Shown here piece by piece: positions 25,457 to 35,214 of a DNA stretch of 64,000 bases (position 1 is its first letter; each line of letters opens with the position of its first letter). The notes beneath the pieces are model-generated. The model saw only the letters and a list, made by a program, of their open reading frames with translations, was not told the DNA's origin and searched no databases. The position numbers and the translations under genes are program-made. The stretch comes from Mycolicibacterium sp. CR10. Its GTDB lineage: Bacteria > Actinomycetota > Actinomycetes > Mycobacteriales > Mycobacteriaceae. The stretch is from NCBI RefSeq assembly GCF_005222675.1, contig NZ_STGE01000068.1:310001-374000 (forward strand). Reading direction: 5' to 3'.

Positions 25457-26275
25457 TCAACGCAGCTCCGGTAGCGGCTCCCACCGCTGCGACACCGACG
25501 TGCTCCATCGCGGCGACCGGCGCTCCAGGAAGGCCGTCACACCCTCGCGGGCATCGGCGGTCCCCATCACCCGGTGGTGCAGCTCGGTTTCGAGGGCGGC
25601 GACCTCGCGCGGGCAGTATCCGTTGCTCACGGCGTCCCACAGCAGACGCTTGCTCAGCGCGGCCGACATCGGGGCGACATTGACGGCGATGTCGTGTGCG
25701 ACGGTCATCGCGTGGTCGAGCACCTCGGTTGCGGGCAGGCTGCGGGTGGCGACACCCATCGCCGCCGCCTCGGCACCGTCGAAGGTGCGCCCGGTGAGCA
25801 ACAGGTCCGCGGCCACCGCGGCGCCCACCAGGTGCGGCAGGGTCCAGTGCGCCATGCAATCGGCAATGACGCCGCGGCGGACCTGCGCGACAGCGTATTT
25901 GGCGTCGGTGGCCATGATCCGGATGTCGGCCTGCAGCGCAATGGTCAGCCCGATGCCGACGGCGTGGCCGTTCACCGCCGCAATCACCGGTGTCCGCAGC
26001 TCGAAGGCGGCGGGCTCGATCGGTGAGGCGGTGAAGTCAGCGTCATCCGGAGCGGCGTCGAACGGGTTCGTCGGCGCGTCGAAATCCGCACCGGCGCAGA
26101 ACGCCTCCCCCGCGCCGGTCAGCACGATCGCGCGGACCTCGTCGTCGTCGTCGCATCGCCGGTACGCCCGGCTGAGTTGCTCGCCCATCGACGCGGTGTA
26201 GGCATTTCGCCGGTCGGGCCGATTAAGGGTCAGCACCGCGATACCGCCGGCGGTCGTCACGGTCACGTCGGTCAT
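25457..26275 (-). CDS. Enoyl-CoA hydratase/isomerase family protein
   Basis: A 272-residue crotonase-fold enzyme. The first oxyanion-hole region GAGEAFCAGADFDAP and the second (AVNGHAVGIGLTIALQADIRI) are present. The glutamate positions used for hydration are not clearly conserved (Ala/Asp-rich VRRGVIADCMAHWTLPHLVG helix), so it may be an isomerase, hydrolase or hydratase on a CoA ester. It is 45 bp downstream of the RpiB-type isomerase gene on the same strand, but its role in that sugar-alcohol operon is not evident. Confidence 0.85.
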   Translation of the reverse strand: MTDVTVTTAGGIAVLTLNRPDRRNAYTASMGEQLSRAYRRCDDDDEVRAIVLTGAGEAFCAGADFDAPTNPFDAAPDDADFTASPIEPAAFELRTPVIAAVNGHAVGIGLTIALQADIRIMATDAKYAVAQVRRGVIADCMAHWTLPHLVGAAVAADLLLTGRTFDGAEAAAMGVATRSLPATEVLDHAMTVAHDIAVNVAPMSAALSKRLLWDAVSNGYCPREVAALETELHHRVMGTADAREGVTAFLERRSPRWSTSVSQRWEPLPELR

Positions 26276-26320
26276 GGGCCGAACCTACCGGCCTCGCCAC
26301 GACGTCAGCGGGGCGAATCC

Positions 26321-26794
26321 CTATCCGCCCACCGGTGACGATTCGTAGTCGCCGATGACGTCGACCTTGCCCGCGGACGCGCTCTGCGGATCGAAGGTGT
26401 AGCCCAGCCAATCCCGGGCCAGTCGGCGGGCCAGCTCGAGACCGACGACGCGCTGGCCGAAACACAACACCTGAGCGTTGTTGGACAGCACCGACCGCTC
26501 GACCGAGAAGCTGTCGTGCGCGGTGACCGCCCGGATGCCGGGCACCTTGTTGGCGCTGATGGCCACGCCCAGCCCGGTGCCGCACACCAGCAGCGCGCGG
26601 TCGGCCTTGCCGTCGGCGACCAGCCGTGCCGCAGCGACCGCGACATGGGGGTAGGCGGTGTTGTCGTCGGCACCCACCCCGACGTCGGTGACCTCGGCGA
26701 CGCGGTCGTCACCGAGCAGATCGCCCTTGAGGGCTTCCTTGTATTCGTAGCCGGCGTCGTCGGAGCCGACGACGATCCTCAATCCCGAAGCCAT
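26321..26794 (-). CDS. derI: RpiB/LacA-LacB family isomerase, probable D-erythrulose-4-phosphate isomerase
   Basis: A 157-residue sugar-phosphate isomerase. VVGSDDAGYEYK is the N-terminal active-site motif (DDAG replacing the usual DHAG) and VCGTGLGVAISANK holds the catalytic cysteine. In M. smegmatis an RpiB homologue beside a DhaK-type kinase converts D-erythrulose 4-phosphate to D-erythrose 4-phosphate, and the same neighbours are found here, six bases apart. The name is by context; a pentose-phosphate isomerase role is the alternative. Confidence 0.82.
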   Translation of the reverse strand: MASGLRIVVGSDDAGYEYKEALKGDLLGDDRVAEVTDVGVGADDNTAYPHVAVAAARLVADGKADRALLVCGTGLGVAISANKVPGIRAVTAHDSFSVERSVLSNNAQVLCFGQRVVGLELARRLARDWLGYTFDPQSASAGKVDVIGDYESSPVGG

Positions 26795-26800
26795 GACCCC

Positions 26801-28537
26801 TCACTCCCCTTTCGTGGTCAATGTGAAGCACTCGGCGACGGTCCGCACGCACATCGCCAGCGACGTGGCTCCCGCATCGGGCGTGCCCACGCTGCGCTCG
26901 GCCAGCGGTCGGGCACGACCGATCTTGGGCCGCAGCTCGGCGGTGGCCGCAGCCGCGTCGGTGGCGACGTCGGCAGCCGCGCTCCACGCGTCCTGCCACT
27001 GCTCTCCGTCCGACACCCGCCGGCGGAGTTCCTCGACAAACGGTGACAGCGCGTCGAGCATCGTCTTGTCCCCCGGCGCGGCGCCGCCGAGGCGGACCAG
27101 CGCGTCGTATCCGTCCGCCACACCGGCCGCGACGGTGTGCGGGTCGGGACGACCCGTATCCCCGAGCCGGGCCCCGAGTGCGGAAAGCAGTGCGCCCCAG
27201 AGCACTCCGGATGTGCCACCCGCCCTGGCGGCCCACTCCTTGCCTGCCTCGCTGAGCACCGACCCCGTTCCGCCTCCGGCGGTCACGGCTGTGGCCGCGG
27301 CCTCGCGCGCCGCGGCCGAACCCTTGACCATGCCCCTGCCGTGATCGCCGTCGCCGGCCACCGCGTCGATGCGGCCGAGCTCGTCTTCGGCATCGGCCAA
27401 CATCTCGGCCATGGCCGCGAGGGCACGGGCGACCAGCTGACCGCCGCGTCGACCGTCCTCGTCGGACAATTCGGAAAGCGGCGGGGTGTTCACCGCAGAT
27501 TGCGCGTCGGCGGCGGTGCGGCGGTCGCCTGTGCTGTGCGCGGCGGCGCCCTTGCGATAGGCCGGAGTATCGGCGGGTGCGGTCCAGTACCGTTCGAGTT
27601 CCTCGTCCAGCCACATCACCGTCAACGAGCACCCCGACATGTCGAGGCTGGTGACCAGTTCGCCGACCTCCGGTTCGACAATCTCGTACCCGCGCTGGCG
27701 CAGCAGGTCAGCCGCCGTTGCCCACACGACAAAAAGCTCTTCGTACTTGGTTCGCCCAAGACCGTTGAGAATGACCGCAATTCGCGTGGACCCGGCCTGC
27801 GGGTTGTCCGCGAGCACGCCATCGACGAGGGTGGCCGCGAGATCTGCCGCCGACGGCATCGGTTCGTCGGCGATACCGGGCTCGCCGTGGATACCGAGCC
27901 CGACGCCCATCTTGCCGTCCGGCACGGTGAACAACGGATGATCGGCGCCGGGCATCGTGCACCCGTCGAAGGCGACGCCGAGCGTTCTGGTGGCGGCGTT
28001 GGCCGCTTCGGCGACCCGTATCACCGCGGCCAGATCCTGGCCCTCCTCCGCGGCGGCGCTCGCACACTTGAACACCGTGAAATCCCCAGCGATGCCCCGT
28101 CTTTTGGCTTCCTCACCGCGGGGGGCGCTGGCGACGTCGTCGGTCACGGCGAAGTAGTGCGCCTCGATTCCCTCGCTGCGCAGCTGGGTCACCGCGAGAC
28201 CGAAGTTCATCACGTCGCCTGCGTAGTTGCCGGTGGTGAGCAACACCCCGGCGTCGCCGTGCGCGGCCCGGGCGACAGAGGCCGCCTCCTCGGCGGACGG
28301 CGAGGTGAAAATGTTGCCGACCACCGCGCCGTCGGCGAAGCCGTCACCGACCGTCCCGCAGAATGCGGGATAGTGTCCGGATCCGCCGCCGATCACCACG
28401 GCGACCTTGCCCGCCCTGGTCCGGTGGGCCCGCACCACGCCGCCAGGAACCCCGGCGACATACCGCGAGTTGGCGTCGAGGAAGCCCTTCAGCATGTCCT
28501 CGGTGAAGCGGGCCGGGTCGTTGTAGAGCTTGGTCAT
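26801..28537 (-). CDS. derK: DhaK-DhaL fused ketose kinase, probable D-erythrulose kinase
   Basis: A 578-residue ATP-dependent kinase of the dihydroxyacetone-kinase family. The DhaK half has GGGSGHYPAF, FDGCTMPGADHPLF and GLGIHGEPG, whose His forms the covalent hemiaminal with the substrate ketone. The DhaL half (about 365-575) has the AVAGDGDHGRGMVKGS ATP/Mg site. In this operon, with sugar-alcohol dehydrogenases and an RpiB isomerase, D-erythrulose is a better guess than dihydroxyacetone. The ATG overlaps the upstream ATPase stop by ATGA. Confidence 0.85.
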   Translation of the reverse strand: MTKLYNDPARFTEDMLKGFLDANSRYVAGVPGGVVRAHRTRAGKVAVVIGGGSGHYPAFCGTVGDGFADGAVVGNIFTSPSAEEAASVARAAHGDAGVLLTTGNYAGDVMNFGLAVTQLRSEGIEAHYFAVTDDVASAPRGEEAKRRGIAGDFTVFKCASAAAEEGQDLAAVIRVAEAANAATRTLGVAFDGCTMPGADHPLFTVPDGKMGVGLGIHGEPGIADEPMPSAADLAATLVDGVLADNPQAGSTRIAVILNGLGRTKYEELFVVWATAADLLRQRGYEIVEPEVGELVTSLDMSGCSLTVMWLDEELERYWTAPADTPAYRKGAAAHSTGDRRTAADAQSAVNTPPLSELSDEDGRRGGQLVARALAAMAEMLADAEDELGRIDAVAGDGDHGRGMVKGSAAAREAAATAVTAGGGTGSVLSEAGKEWAARAGGTSGVLWGALLSALGARLGDTGRPDPHTVAAGVADGYDALVRLGGAAPGDKTMLDALSPFVEELRRRVSDGEQWQDAWSAAADVATDAAAATAELRPKIGRARPLAERSVGTPDAGATSLAMCVRTVAECFTLTTKGE

Positions 28538-29667
28538 CGCAGGCGCTCTCCGGTGTCGGGATCGAATAGGTAGACGCGTTCCGGGGCCGCGGTGATCTTC
28601 ACCTGGTGTTCGGGTTCGTAGACCTCCTCGGCGGGGGTCTGCACCACGATGCCCTCCTCTATGCCTGCCACCGTGCTGGTGGCCAGACCGAATTCGAGTA
28701 GGTGCTCGAAATAGGCAACGGTCGCCGACACGCCGCCGTGGTCACCGGCGGACAGTGCGCAGTCCTGCGGGCGGACTCCCACGGTCACCCGCTGCGCATC
28801 GGCGAGTCCTGTGACTTCTGTCTCCAGATACCCTGCACCAGAACCTATCTCAATGCGCACGCGGCCGTCGTGGACCCGAGCGGTACCCGGGAGCACGTTG
28901 ATCTGTGGCTCGCCGACGAACCCGGCGACGAACAGATTCGCCGGATCGTCGAACACCTCGTCGGGGGTCCCGAACTGCTGAACCACGCCCTTGTCCATCA
29001 CCGCCAACCGGTCGGCCAGCGACAGCGCTTCGACCTGATCGTGGGTGACGACGATGGTGGTGTAACCGAATTCGCGCTGGAGGACTTTCAGCTCCCGACG
29101 GACCCGGTTGCGCGCGGAGGCGTCCAGATGGCTGAGCGGCTCGTCGAGCAGCAGGACCGGTGGATTGCGCACCAGCGCACGGGCGAGCGCGACGCGCTGC
29201 TTCTGTCCGCTGGACAGCCCCGCCGGCCGCAGCTCGAGCAGATCGTTCATCTCGAGGCGGTCGCAAATCGAGGCCACCATCGCCTCGGCGCCTTTCACCT
29301 TGCGCGCCTTGAGGCCGTACAGCAGGTTCTCGCGGATCGACATCGGCGGGTACAGCGCATAGCTTTCGAAGCCCACGCCGATCCCGCGCTTGGACGCGGG
29401 CAGCTGCGAGATTTCGTCGTCACCGATCTTGATCGACCCTCCGGTGACGGTCTCCAGTCCGGCGATCATCCGCAGGGTAGTGGTCTTCCCGCACCCCGAA
29501 GGCCCGAGCAGCGCCACCAGTTCCCCGGGCTCGATAGCCAGGTTGATGCCCTTGACGGCAGTCACCCTGTCCCGGCCTCGCGATGCGTAGGTCTTGACGA
29601 GGTCGGTGAGGGTCAGGCTCTTCGCCGTCTGTTGGGTGGACGCGGATCTCTCGGTCATCACACTCAC
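28534..29667 (-). CDS. Sugar/polyol ABC transporter ATP-binding protein (first of two)
   Basis: A 377-residue MalK/UgpC-like ATPase. Walker A GPSGCGKTT, signature LSSGQKQRVALARAL, Walker B LLLDEPLSHLD and VTHDQVEALSLADR are clear, followed by a TOBE domain ending VYLFDPDTGERLR. The start is GTG 29667 overlapping the preceding stop (GTGA); ATG 29658 is possible. The signature has Ser for the usual Gly (SSGQ). A second ATPase gene precedes it, so the importer probably uses a heterodimer. Confidence 0.88.
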   Translation of the reverse strand: MSVMTERSASTQQTAKSLTLTDLVKTYASRGRDRVTAVKGINLAIEPGELVALLGPSGCGKTTTLRMIAGLETVTGGSIKIGDDEISQLPASKRGIGVGFESYALYPPMSIRENLLYGLKARKVKGAEAMVASICDRLEMNDLLELRPAGLSSGQKQRVALARALVRNPPVLLLDEPLSHLDASARNRVRRELKVLQREFGYTTIVVTHDQVEALSLADRLAVMDKGVVQQFGTPDEVFDDPANLFVAGFVGEPQINVLPGTARVHDGRVRIEIGSGAGYLETEVTGLADAQRVTVGVRPQDCALSAGDHGGVSATVAYFEHLLEFGLATSTVAGIEEGIVVQTPAEEVYEPEHQVKITAAPERVYLFDPDTGERLR

Positions 29668-30770
29668 TGCACTGCCTCCAGAGTCGAGTCGGCGCTCAGC
29701 CGCCTGGTGTCGCCGTCGCCTGCGGCGAACACGTGCACGTCGGCGTCGGCGATGCGCATCGTCACGTTGTCGCCTTCACCCACGCCGTGCCGGCCCGAGG
29801 TGAGGGCGATCAGCTGCGCTCCGCCGACATCCACGGTGAGCTCGATGTTGCGGCCCAGCCGTTCGGCGAGCAGCACCTTGCCGCGCAACGAACCTTCCCG
29901 GCTGGTGACATGAATGTCGCAGGGCCGCAGTCCGACCCGGACATGATCGCCGCGCTCGCAGCGCACGTCCGCGGGGATCGGGACATCCAGCGAACCATCG
30001 GCGAGCCTGATCCGTCCGTCATCGACCACGCCGTCGAGCAGGTTGATCTCCGGCTGGCCGAGGCTACGCGCGACGAACGTGTCCGCGGGTCTGCGCCAGA
30101 TCTCGTCGGGGGTGCCGATCTGCATCAACCGGCCTTCCTGCATCACCGCGATGCGATCACCCAGTGCCAGTGCCTCCTGGTAGTCGTGGGTGACGTAGAC
30201 GGTCGTGGTCTTCGACATCGCACCGAGTTGTTTCAGTTCGGCACGCATCGCTGCCCGCAGCTTGGCGTCGAGGTGACTGAGCGGCTCGTCGAGAAGGTAG
30301 ACGTCAGCCGGGCGCACCAGGACCCGTCCCAGCGCGACCCGTTGGCGCTGGCCATTGGACAGTTCCTTGGGCAGTCGATTCTTGAGGTGGTTGATCCCCA
30401 GCGTCGTGGTGACCTGGTCGATCCGGGCGGCCTGCTCGTCCGACGAGTACTTGCCCGTGCGACCGGATTTCAGCGGCGAGGCCAGGTTCTCGGCGACGGT
30501 CTTCTGCGGATAGAGCGCATAGCTCTCGAACGCCATGGCGACGTTGCGGTGGTAGGGCTCGACCATGGTCACGTCGACGCCCCCGATGGACACCGATCCC
30601 GCATCGACGTCCACCAGCCCGGCGATGGATTTCAGCGTGGTGGTCTTCCCGGCGCCGCTGGGTCCGAGAATCACAAAGAACTCGCCGTCGGCGATGTCGA
30701 CCGACAATCCGTCGACCGCGACGGTCTTGCCGTAGGTCTTGTGCACATCTGCAACCGATACCGTGGCCAT
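29664..30770 (-). CDS. Sugar/polyol ABC transporter ATP-binding protein (second of two)
   Basis: A 368-residue ATPase with Walker A GPSGAGKTT, signature LSNGQRQRVALGRVL, Walker B YLLDEPLSHLD, VTHDYQEALALGDR and a C-terminal TOBE domain. Its signature also departs from the canonical form (SNGQ). ATG 30770 overlaps the stop of the upstream permease by one base (TGATG). Presence of two different MalK-type ATPases in one operon is typical of some glycerol/polyol importers. Confidence 0.9.
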   Translation of the reverse strand: MATVSVADVHKTYGKTVAVDGLSVDIADGEFFVILGPSGAGKTTTLKSIAGLVDVDAGSVSIGGVDVTMVEPYHRNVAMAFESYALYPQKTVAENLASPLKSGRTGKYSSDEQAARIDQVTTTLGINHLKNRLPKELSNGQRQRVALGRVLVRPADVYLLDEPLSHLDAKLRAAMRAELKQLGAMSKTTTVYVTHDYQEALALGDRIAVMQEGRLMQIGTPDEIWRRPADTFVARSLGQPEINLLDGVVDDGRIRLADGSLDVPIPADVRCERGDHVRVGLRPCDIHVTSREGSLRGKVLLAERLGRNIELTVDVGGAQLIALTSGRHGVGEGDNVTMRIADADVHVFAAGDGDTRRLSADSTLEAVQ

Positions 30771-31651
30771 CAGGCCTTCACCGCCCCGAATGACAGGCCC
30801 CGCACCAGATACCGCTGGATGGTCAGCGCGAGGATGAGTGGAGGCAGCGCGGCGATGAGCGCCGCTGCCGCCGTGAGGTTGTAGTACGCCTGACCGCCGC
30901 CGCCGAGGAATTTCGTGATGGCAACCGTCACGGTCCCGGCATTGCTGTCGGCCAGGATCAGCGGGAATACGTAGTTGTTCCAGGCGAAGATGAACGCCAG
31001 CAACGCAGCGGCGGCGATGCCCGGCCGCACGATCGGAAGTGCCACCATCAGGAACGCCCGGCGCCGGGTGTAGCCGTCCAGCAGGGCCGCCTGCTCGAGG
31101 TCTTCGGGGAGGTCTTGGAAGTAGGACCGCAGGATCCATACCACCAGGGGCATCGTCACCAACTGCAGGACCCAGATCATGCCGACCTTCGTGTCGAACA
31201 GCCCGATCTGGTTGTAGATGACGAACAGCGGCACGATGACCATCAGTTCCGGGGCGAACCGGAACGACAGCATCTGGAACATCAGGTCGTTGGATCCCTT
31301 GTACTGCCAACGGCCGGCGGCGTATGCGGCGGGGATGCCGATCACCAGTGAGACGATGACCGCGCCGCCGCAGTTGATCAGGCTGGTCAGCAGCGACGCC
31401 TTGAAGTCGACGCTGGTCATCTGGGTGCCCTTGTCGGACAGCACTGTTGCGAAGTTCGACCATGTCGGGCTGAAGGCGAAATAGGTGGTGGTCTGCTGTT
31501 CGGCGTTCTTCAGCGCCAGGATGAACATCCAGATGATCGGGAAGAGGGAGAAGACGAACCAGAAAACCAGGCCGACGTCGGCGGCGAGGGACCCGATGGA
31601 CCAGCGCTTCTGGCCGGGAAGGAGCTCGCTGCGGGAAGTGTTGAGTGCCAT
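30770..31651 (-). CDS. Carbohydrate ABC transporter permease (MalG type)
   Basis: A 293-residue permease with six helices and the EAA loop DLEQAALLDGYTRRRAFLMVALPIVRPGI at about 185-215, followed by AAALLAFIFAWNNYVFPLIL. It pairs with the permease encoded immediately upstream (3-bp gap) to form the channel for the sugar alcohol. Confidence 0.9.
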   Translation of the reverse strand: MALNTSRSELLPGQKRWSIGSLAADVGLVFWFVFSLFPIIWMFILALKNAEQQTTTYFAFSPTWSNFATVLSDKGTQMTSVDFKASLLTSLINCGGAVIVSLVIGIPAAYAAGRWQYKGSNDLMFQMLSFRFAPELMVIVPLFVIYNQIGLFDTKVGMIWVLQLVTMPLVVWILRSYFQDLPEDLEQAALLDGYTRRRAFLMVALPIVRPGIAAAALLAFIFAWNNYVFPLILADSNAGTVTVAITKFLGGGGQAYYNLTAAAALIAALPPLILALTIQRYLVRGLSFGAVKA

Positions 31652-31654
31652 GGC

Positions 31655-32611
31655 TTAGGACTCCGCTCCGGCAGCGCGCCGCTGCGCCTTTCCGAGCACG
31701 CTAACCAGATAGCGTGCGGTGATGAACACGATGATCCACAGCAGCAGCATGTAGGTGCTGCCCCGGGAGTAGTCGAGGTTGATGATCGAGTCCTCGAAGG
31801 CTCCGATCTGCAGGGTGCGGGTCGCCACACCCGGTCCGCCTGCGGTCAGCACATAGATGTGATCGAAGACCTTGAGGTTGTCCATGAACCGGAAGATCAC
31901 CGCCACCAGGATGTAGGGCCACAACATGGGCAGCATCAGCTTGCGGAACATGAAGAACCAGCCGGCACCGTCCACTTCCGACGCTTCGAACGGTTCCCTC
32001 GGCAGCGAGCGGATTCCGGCCAGCACCAGGATCGCCACAAACGGGGTGAAGATCCAGATGTCCACCAGGATCACCGAGAAGAGTGCGTTGTTGGCCGACA
32101 GCCAGTCGAACGTGTTGCCCAGTCCCAGAACGTGGTTGAGTATTCCGAACTGCGGATTGAACATCAGCTTCCAGATGACGCCTGCGATCACCGGAGCGAT
32201 CATCAGCGGCAGGATGAGCACCTTCTCGAATACCTTGCCGATGATGCTGGACCGGTTGAGCAGCAGCGCCAGGCCGACGCCCAGCACCGTCTCGATCGCG
32301 GTGGCCGCCACCGCGAAGATCGTCGTGACCTTGACGCTCTGCCAGAAGACCTGGTCGCCGAGAACCGATCTGAAGTTGTCGAACCAGATGAAGTGCGGGT
32401 CGGGGTTGACGGCGGCGTAGTTGAGGAACGCGTAGTACGCACCGACGAAGAACGGGTACAGGATGCCGATCACGATCACCAGAGCGGGGATCGACAGCAG
32501 GTACGGTCGCAGCTTGCGGCGCCAGGTCGGGACTTCGGGAAGCCTGCGACCCTCCGACGGAGAGACGCGCTCCGGCGCGGACGCCGGCGCCTTGGGAGTC
32601 TGAGTGGTCAT
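31655..32611 (-). CDS. Carbohydrate ABC transporter permease (MalF type)
   Basis: A 318-residue permease. A cytoplasmic N-terminus of about 35 residues is followed by six helices; the EAA region reads PFEASEVDGAGWFFMFRKLMLPMLWPYI and the end TRTLQIGAFEDSIINLDYSRGSTYMLLLWIIVF. It lies 14 bp after the binding-protein gene, in the usual order binding protein-MalF-MalG. Confidence 0.9.
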   Translation of the reverse strand: MTTQTPKAPASAPERVSPSEGRRLPEVPTWRRKLRPYLLSIPALVIVIGILYPFFVGAYYAFLNYAAVNPDPHFIWFDNFRSVLGDQVFWQSVKVTTIFAVAATAIETVLGVGLALLLNRSSIIGKVFEKVLILPLMIAPVIAGVIWKLMFNPQFGILNHVLGLGNTFDWLSANNALFSVILVDIWIFTPFVAILVLAGIRSLPREPFEASEVDGAGWFFMFRKLMLPMLWPYILVAVIFRFMDNLKVFDHIYVLTAGGPGVATRTLQIGAFEDSIINLDYSRGSTYMLLLWIIVFITARYLVSVLGKAQRRAAGAES

Positions 32612-32625
32612 GTGTGCCAGCGCTC

Positions 32626-34056
32626 CTAGAGGTTGACCTTGGACGTGTTGGTCTTGGCGAGGCTGCGCAGCCGGGTCGCGGCGTCGTCACCGCCGTAGAT
32701 GTCCTGCAGTGCGACGGCCCAGTTCTGAGTGGTGTCGAAGAACTTCTTCTGCGGGGTGAACTGGATCTTCGAATCGCCGATGACAGTTTCAAACGCCTCG
32801 AGGTAGCCGTACTGGTCGGCGGCGACACGCTTGAACGTGCTGTCGAACACCGACTTTCGCACCGGATCGGCGTACGTGCCGCCTTCGACGGCCTTGTTCA
32901 TCGATTCCTTGCCGGTGGCCCACTGGATGAAGAGCCACGCGGGAAGCTTGTTGCGGGAGTTGGCACTCATCGCCCAACTCCAGGTCCACAGGTTGGTCTT
33001 GTAGTTCCCGTCGGGCCCCGCCGGCCCGGCGTACCAGGCGATGTTGCCCGCTTCCTTGCTTGCCCCCGGCTTGTTCTTCGGATAGGTGGCGCTGTCGGCG
33101 TCGAACACCATCATGGCCTTACCGTCGCCGAGATCGCCTGTGGCGTTGGGATAGTCGTAGGTGGTCCAAGACGTCGGGCCCGCCCGGTGCTGCATGTCGA
33201 TCCACTTCTCGGTGAAGTCGATGGCTTTGTCGCTGTCCATCTCGGCGATCAGCTCGGAACCGTTGAAGGTGTAGTCGACCGCGCCCGCGCGGCTGTACTG
33301 CGTCATGAAACCCGGGTGGATGGTGGCCCACGACTTGGACCCGCGCGTGGAGATGCCGTAGCGGTTCTGCGCGCGGTCGGTCAGGTCGACGGCGAGCTGG
33401 ATGAAGTCGTCGAAGTTGTCGGGCAGCTTCGTGATGCCCTTCTCGTCGAAGATGCGCTTGTTGTAGGCCACCACGTTGTTCTCGAAACCCCACGGGATGG
33501 CCCACTGACCGCCGGTGCCCAACGGGTTTCCGGTGACGAAGTCCCAGCGCGTCGACGTGCGCAGCCCGTCGAAGATGTCCTCGAAGTCGTACTCCGCGTT
33601 GGTGGCCGAGCCGTTCTGTAGCCACGGGTTGAGATCCTCGATCCATCCCGGCGGCCCGTACTGCCAGATGAAGTAGGCGCCGAGCATGAATGCGTCGTGC
33701 TTGCCGGACCCGCCGGCCAACTCGGTGTTGAGCTTGGTGAAGTAGTCGGCCTCGGGCACCAGGTCGACGTTGACGTTGATGCCGGTCAGCTCGGTGAACT
33801 CGGCCAGTAACGGCTGATAGGACAGCTGGTAGGGGTGCGGGGTCTGCAGGATGTTGATGGTCGATCCGGCGGCCTTGCGCCAGTCGAACCCACCGGTGAC
33901 CGCATCGGCGCCGTTGGGTGCGCTCGCCCGGCCCCCGACCCCGCACGAGCTCAGCACCGGGACACTGGCGGCGGCCGCGCCGGCGACGCCCATCGCCGTC
34001 AGCATCCGTCTGCGCGAAAAGCGCAGTCCTCGTGACGAACTCGAAAAATCGCTCAT
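32626..34056 (-). CDS. Extracellular sugar/polyol-binding lipoprotein of ABC importer
   Basis: A 476-residue solute-binding protein (family 1, MalE-like). It has a twin-arginine signal (RFSRRRMLTAM) and a lipobox LSSC with Cys38. The mature part includes INILQTPHPYQ, the FTELTGINVNVDLVPEADYFTKLNTELAGGSG region and many tryptophans suited to carbohydrate binding. ATG 34056 is chosen for its ribosome site (AAGGG, 9-nt spacing); ATG 34077 would overlap the dehydrogenase stop by ATGA but lacks one. The ligand is inferred to be erythritol or threitol. Confidence 0.85.
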   Translation of the reverse strand: MSDFSSSSRGLRFSRRRMLTAMGVAGAAAASVPVLSSCGVGGRASAPNGADAVTGGFDWRKAAGSTINILQTPHPYQLSYQPLLAEFTELTGINVNVDLVPEADYFTKLNTELAGGSGKHDAFMLGAYFIWQYGPPGWIEDLNPWLQNGSATNAEYDFEDIFDGLRTSTRWDFVTGNPLGTGGQWAIPWGFENNVVAYNKRIFDEKGITKLPDNFDDFIQLAVDLTDRAQNRYGISTRGSKSWATIHPGFMTQYSRAGAVDYTFNGSELIAEMDSDKAIDFTEKWIDMQHRAGPTSWTTYDYPNATGDLGDGKAMMVFDADSATYPKNKPGASKEAGNIAWYAGPAGPDGNYKTNLWTWSWAMSANSRNKLPAWLFIQWATGKESMNKAVEGGTYADPVRKSVFDSTFKRVAADQYGYLEAFETVIGDSKIQFTPQKKFFDTTQNWAVALQDIYGGDDAATRLRSLAKTNTSKVNL

Positions 34057-34073
34057 CTGCTGCTGCCCTTCGC

Positions 34074-35162
34074 TCATGCGGGAATCAGGGAGACCTTGAC
34101 CGATTCCCTGCCGCTGGCCACCAGATCCAGCCCCTTCTGGAAGTCGGTCAGCGGGAGTTGATGGGTGCAGATCTGATCCATGGGCAGCACCCCCGACTCG
34201 ATCATCTTGATCGCGGCCGGCCAGCAGTACGGCCCGAGGTGCGCACCGAGGACGTCGAGCTCCTTGTCGTCGCTGATGATGCTCCAGTCCACGGACACGT
34301 TGCTGCCGAACACGCCGTACTCGACGTAGCGGCCGAGCTTGCGTAACAGGTTGAGGCCCTGCGGAACTGCCGAGGGGTGGCCCGTGCCCTCGAGATACAC
34401 GTCGGCGCCGTATCCGTCGGTGAGATTCTTGACGATCGCCTCCGCGTCCTGCTCGGCGATGTTGATCGTGATGTCGGCGCCGCAAGCCTTGGCGAGTTCG
34501 AGCTTGTCCGGCGCCATGTCGAGTGCGATCACGGACATGGGGTTCTTGGCCCTGGCACCGGCCACCATGCCGAGACCGATCGGTCCGCAGCCGGCGATGA
34601 CCACGGTGTCCTCGAAGGTGATCTGGGCCCGCTCGACTGCGTGCAGTGAGCACGACAGCGGCTCGGCGAACGCCGCGTGGTGTGGTGCGACATCACCGGA
34701 AACCTTGTGCACCAGCGCTTCTGCCGGATAGATCATGTAGCTGGCCATGGCTCCCGGTGTCCGGCGCTTGAAGCCGTACAGGTCATGGGGTTGGCACATG
34801 TGGTACTGCCCGCGCTTGCAGAATCGGCACTTCCAGCACGGGACGATCTGCTCGGACACCACCCGGTCGCCGACGGTGATCCCCCACCTCTGGCTGGCCG
34901 CGTCGTCAAGCTCGACGACCCTTCCGACGAACTCGTGCCCGGGAATGACCATCGTCTCGGCCCATGCGGGACGGTTGTCGTCGCCCCAGAACTTCGCTGC
35001 GCCGTGGTAGCACTTCAGGTCGCTGGCGCAGATGCCGACCGCCTCGACCTTGATCAGCGCTTCACCCGGACCGCGCTGGGGAACGGCCACCTCCTCGAGT
35101 CGGTAGTCATGCGGGCCGTGACAGACGACAGCCTGCATTTTCTCGGGAATCTGAGCGGTCAT
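34074..35162 (-). CDS. eltD: Zinc-dependent alcohol dehydrogenase, probable erythritol/L-threitol dehydrogenase
   Basis: A 362-residue medium-chain dehydrogenase. Catalytic zinc ligands are in GICASDLKCYHG and GHEFVGRV, the structural zinc loop is CWKCRFCKRGQYHMC and the NAD site is GCGPIGLG. ATG 35162 follows a strong GGAGGAG site. It is the first gene of the operon, facing the SorC-type regulator. M. smegmatis has an enzyme of this family oxidising erythritol and L-threitol to L-erythrulose in a locus with the same neighbours; the symbol is by that analogy. Confidence 0.82.
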   Translation of the reverse strand: MTAQIPEKMQAVVCHGPHDYRLEEVAVPQRGPGEALIKVEAVGICASDLKCYHGAAKFWGDDNRPAWAETMVIPGHEFVGRVVELDDAASQRWGITVGDRVVSEQIVPCWKCRFCKRGQYHMCQPHDLYGFKRRTPGAMASYMIYPAEALVHKVSGDVAPHHAAFAEPLSCSLHAVERAQITFEDTVVIAGCGPIGLGMVAGARAKNPMSVIALDMAPDKLELAKACGADITINIAEQDAEAIVKNLTDGYGADVYLEGTGHPSAVPQGLNLLRKLGRYVEYGVFGSNVSVDWSIISDDKELDVLGAHLGPYCWPAAIKMIESGVLPMDQICTHQLPLTDFQKGLDLVASGRESVKVSLIPA

Positions 35163-35214
35163 CGGGTGCTCCTCCATCTGTGTTCGCAGTCACATTATCG
35201 AAGGCGGTGCACAT

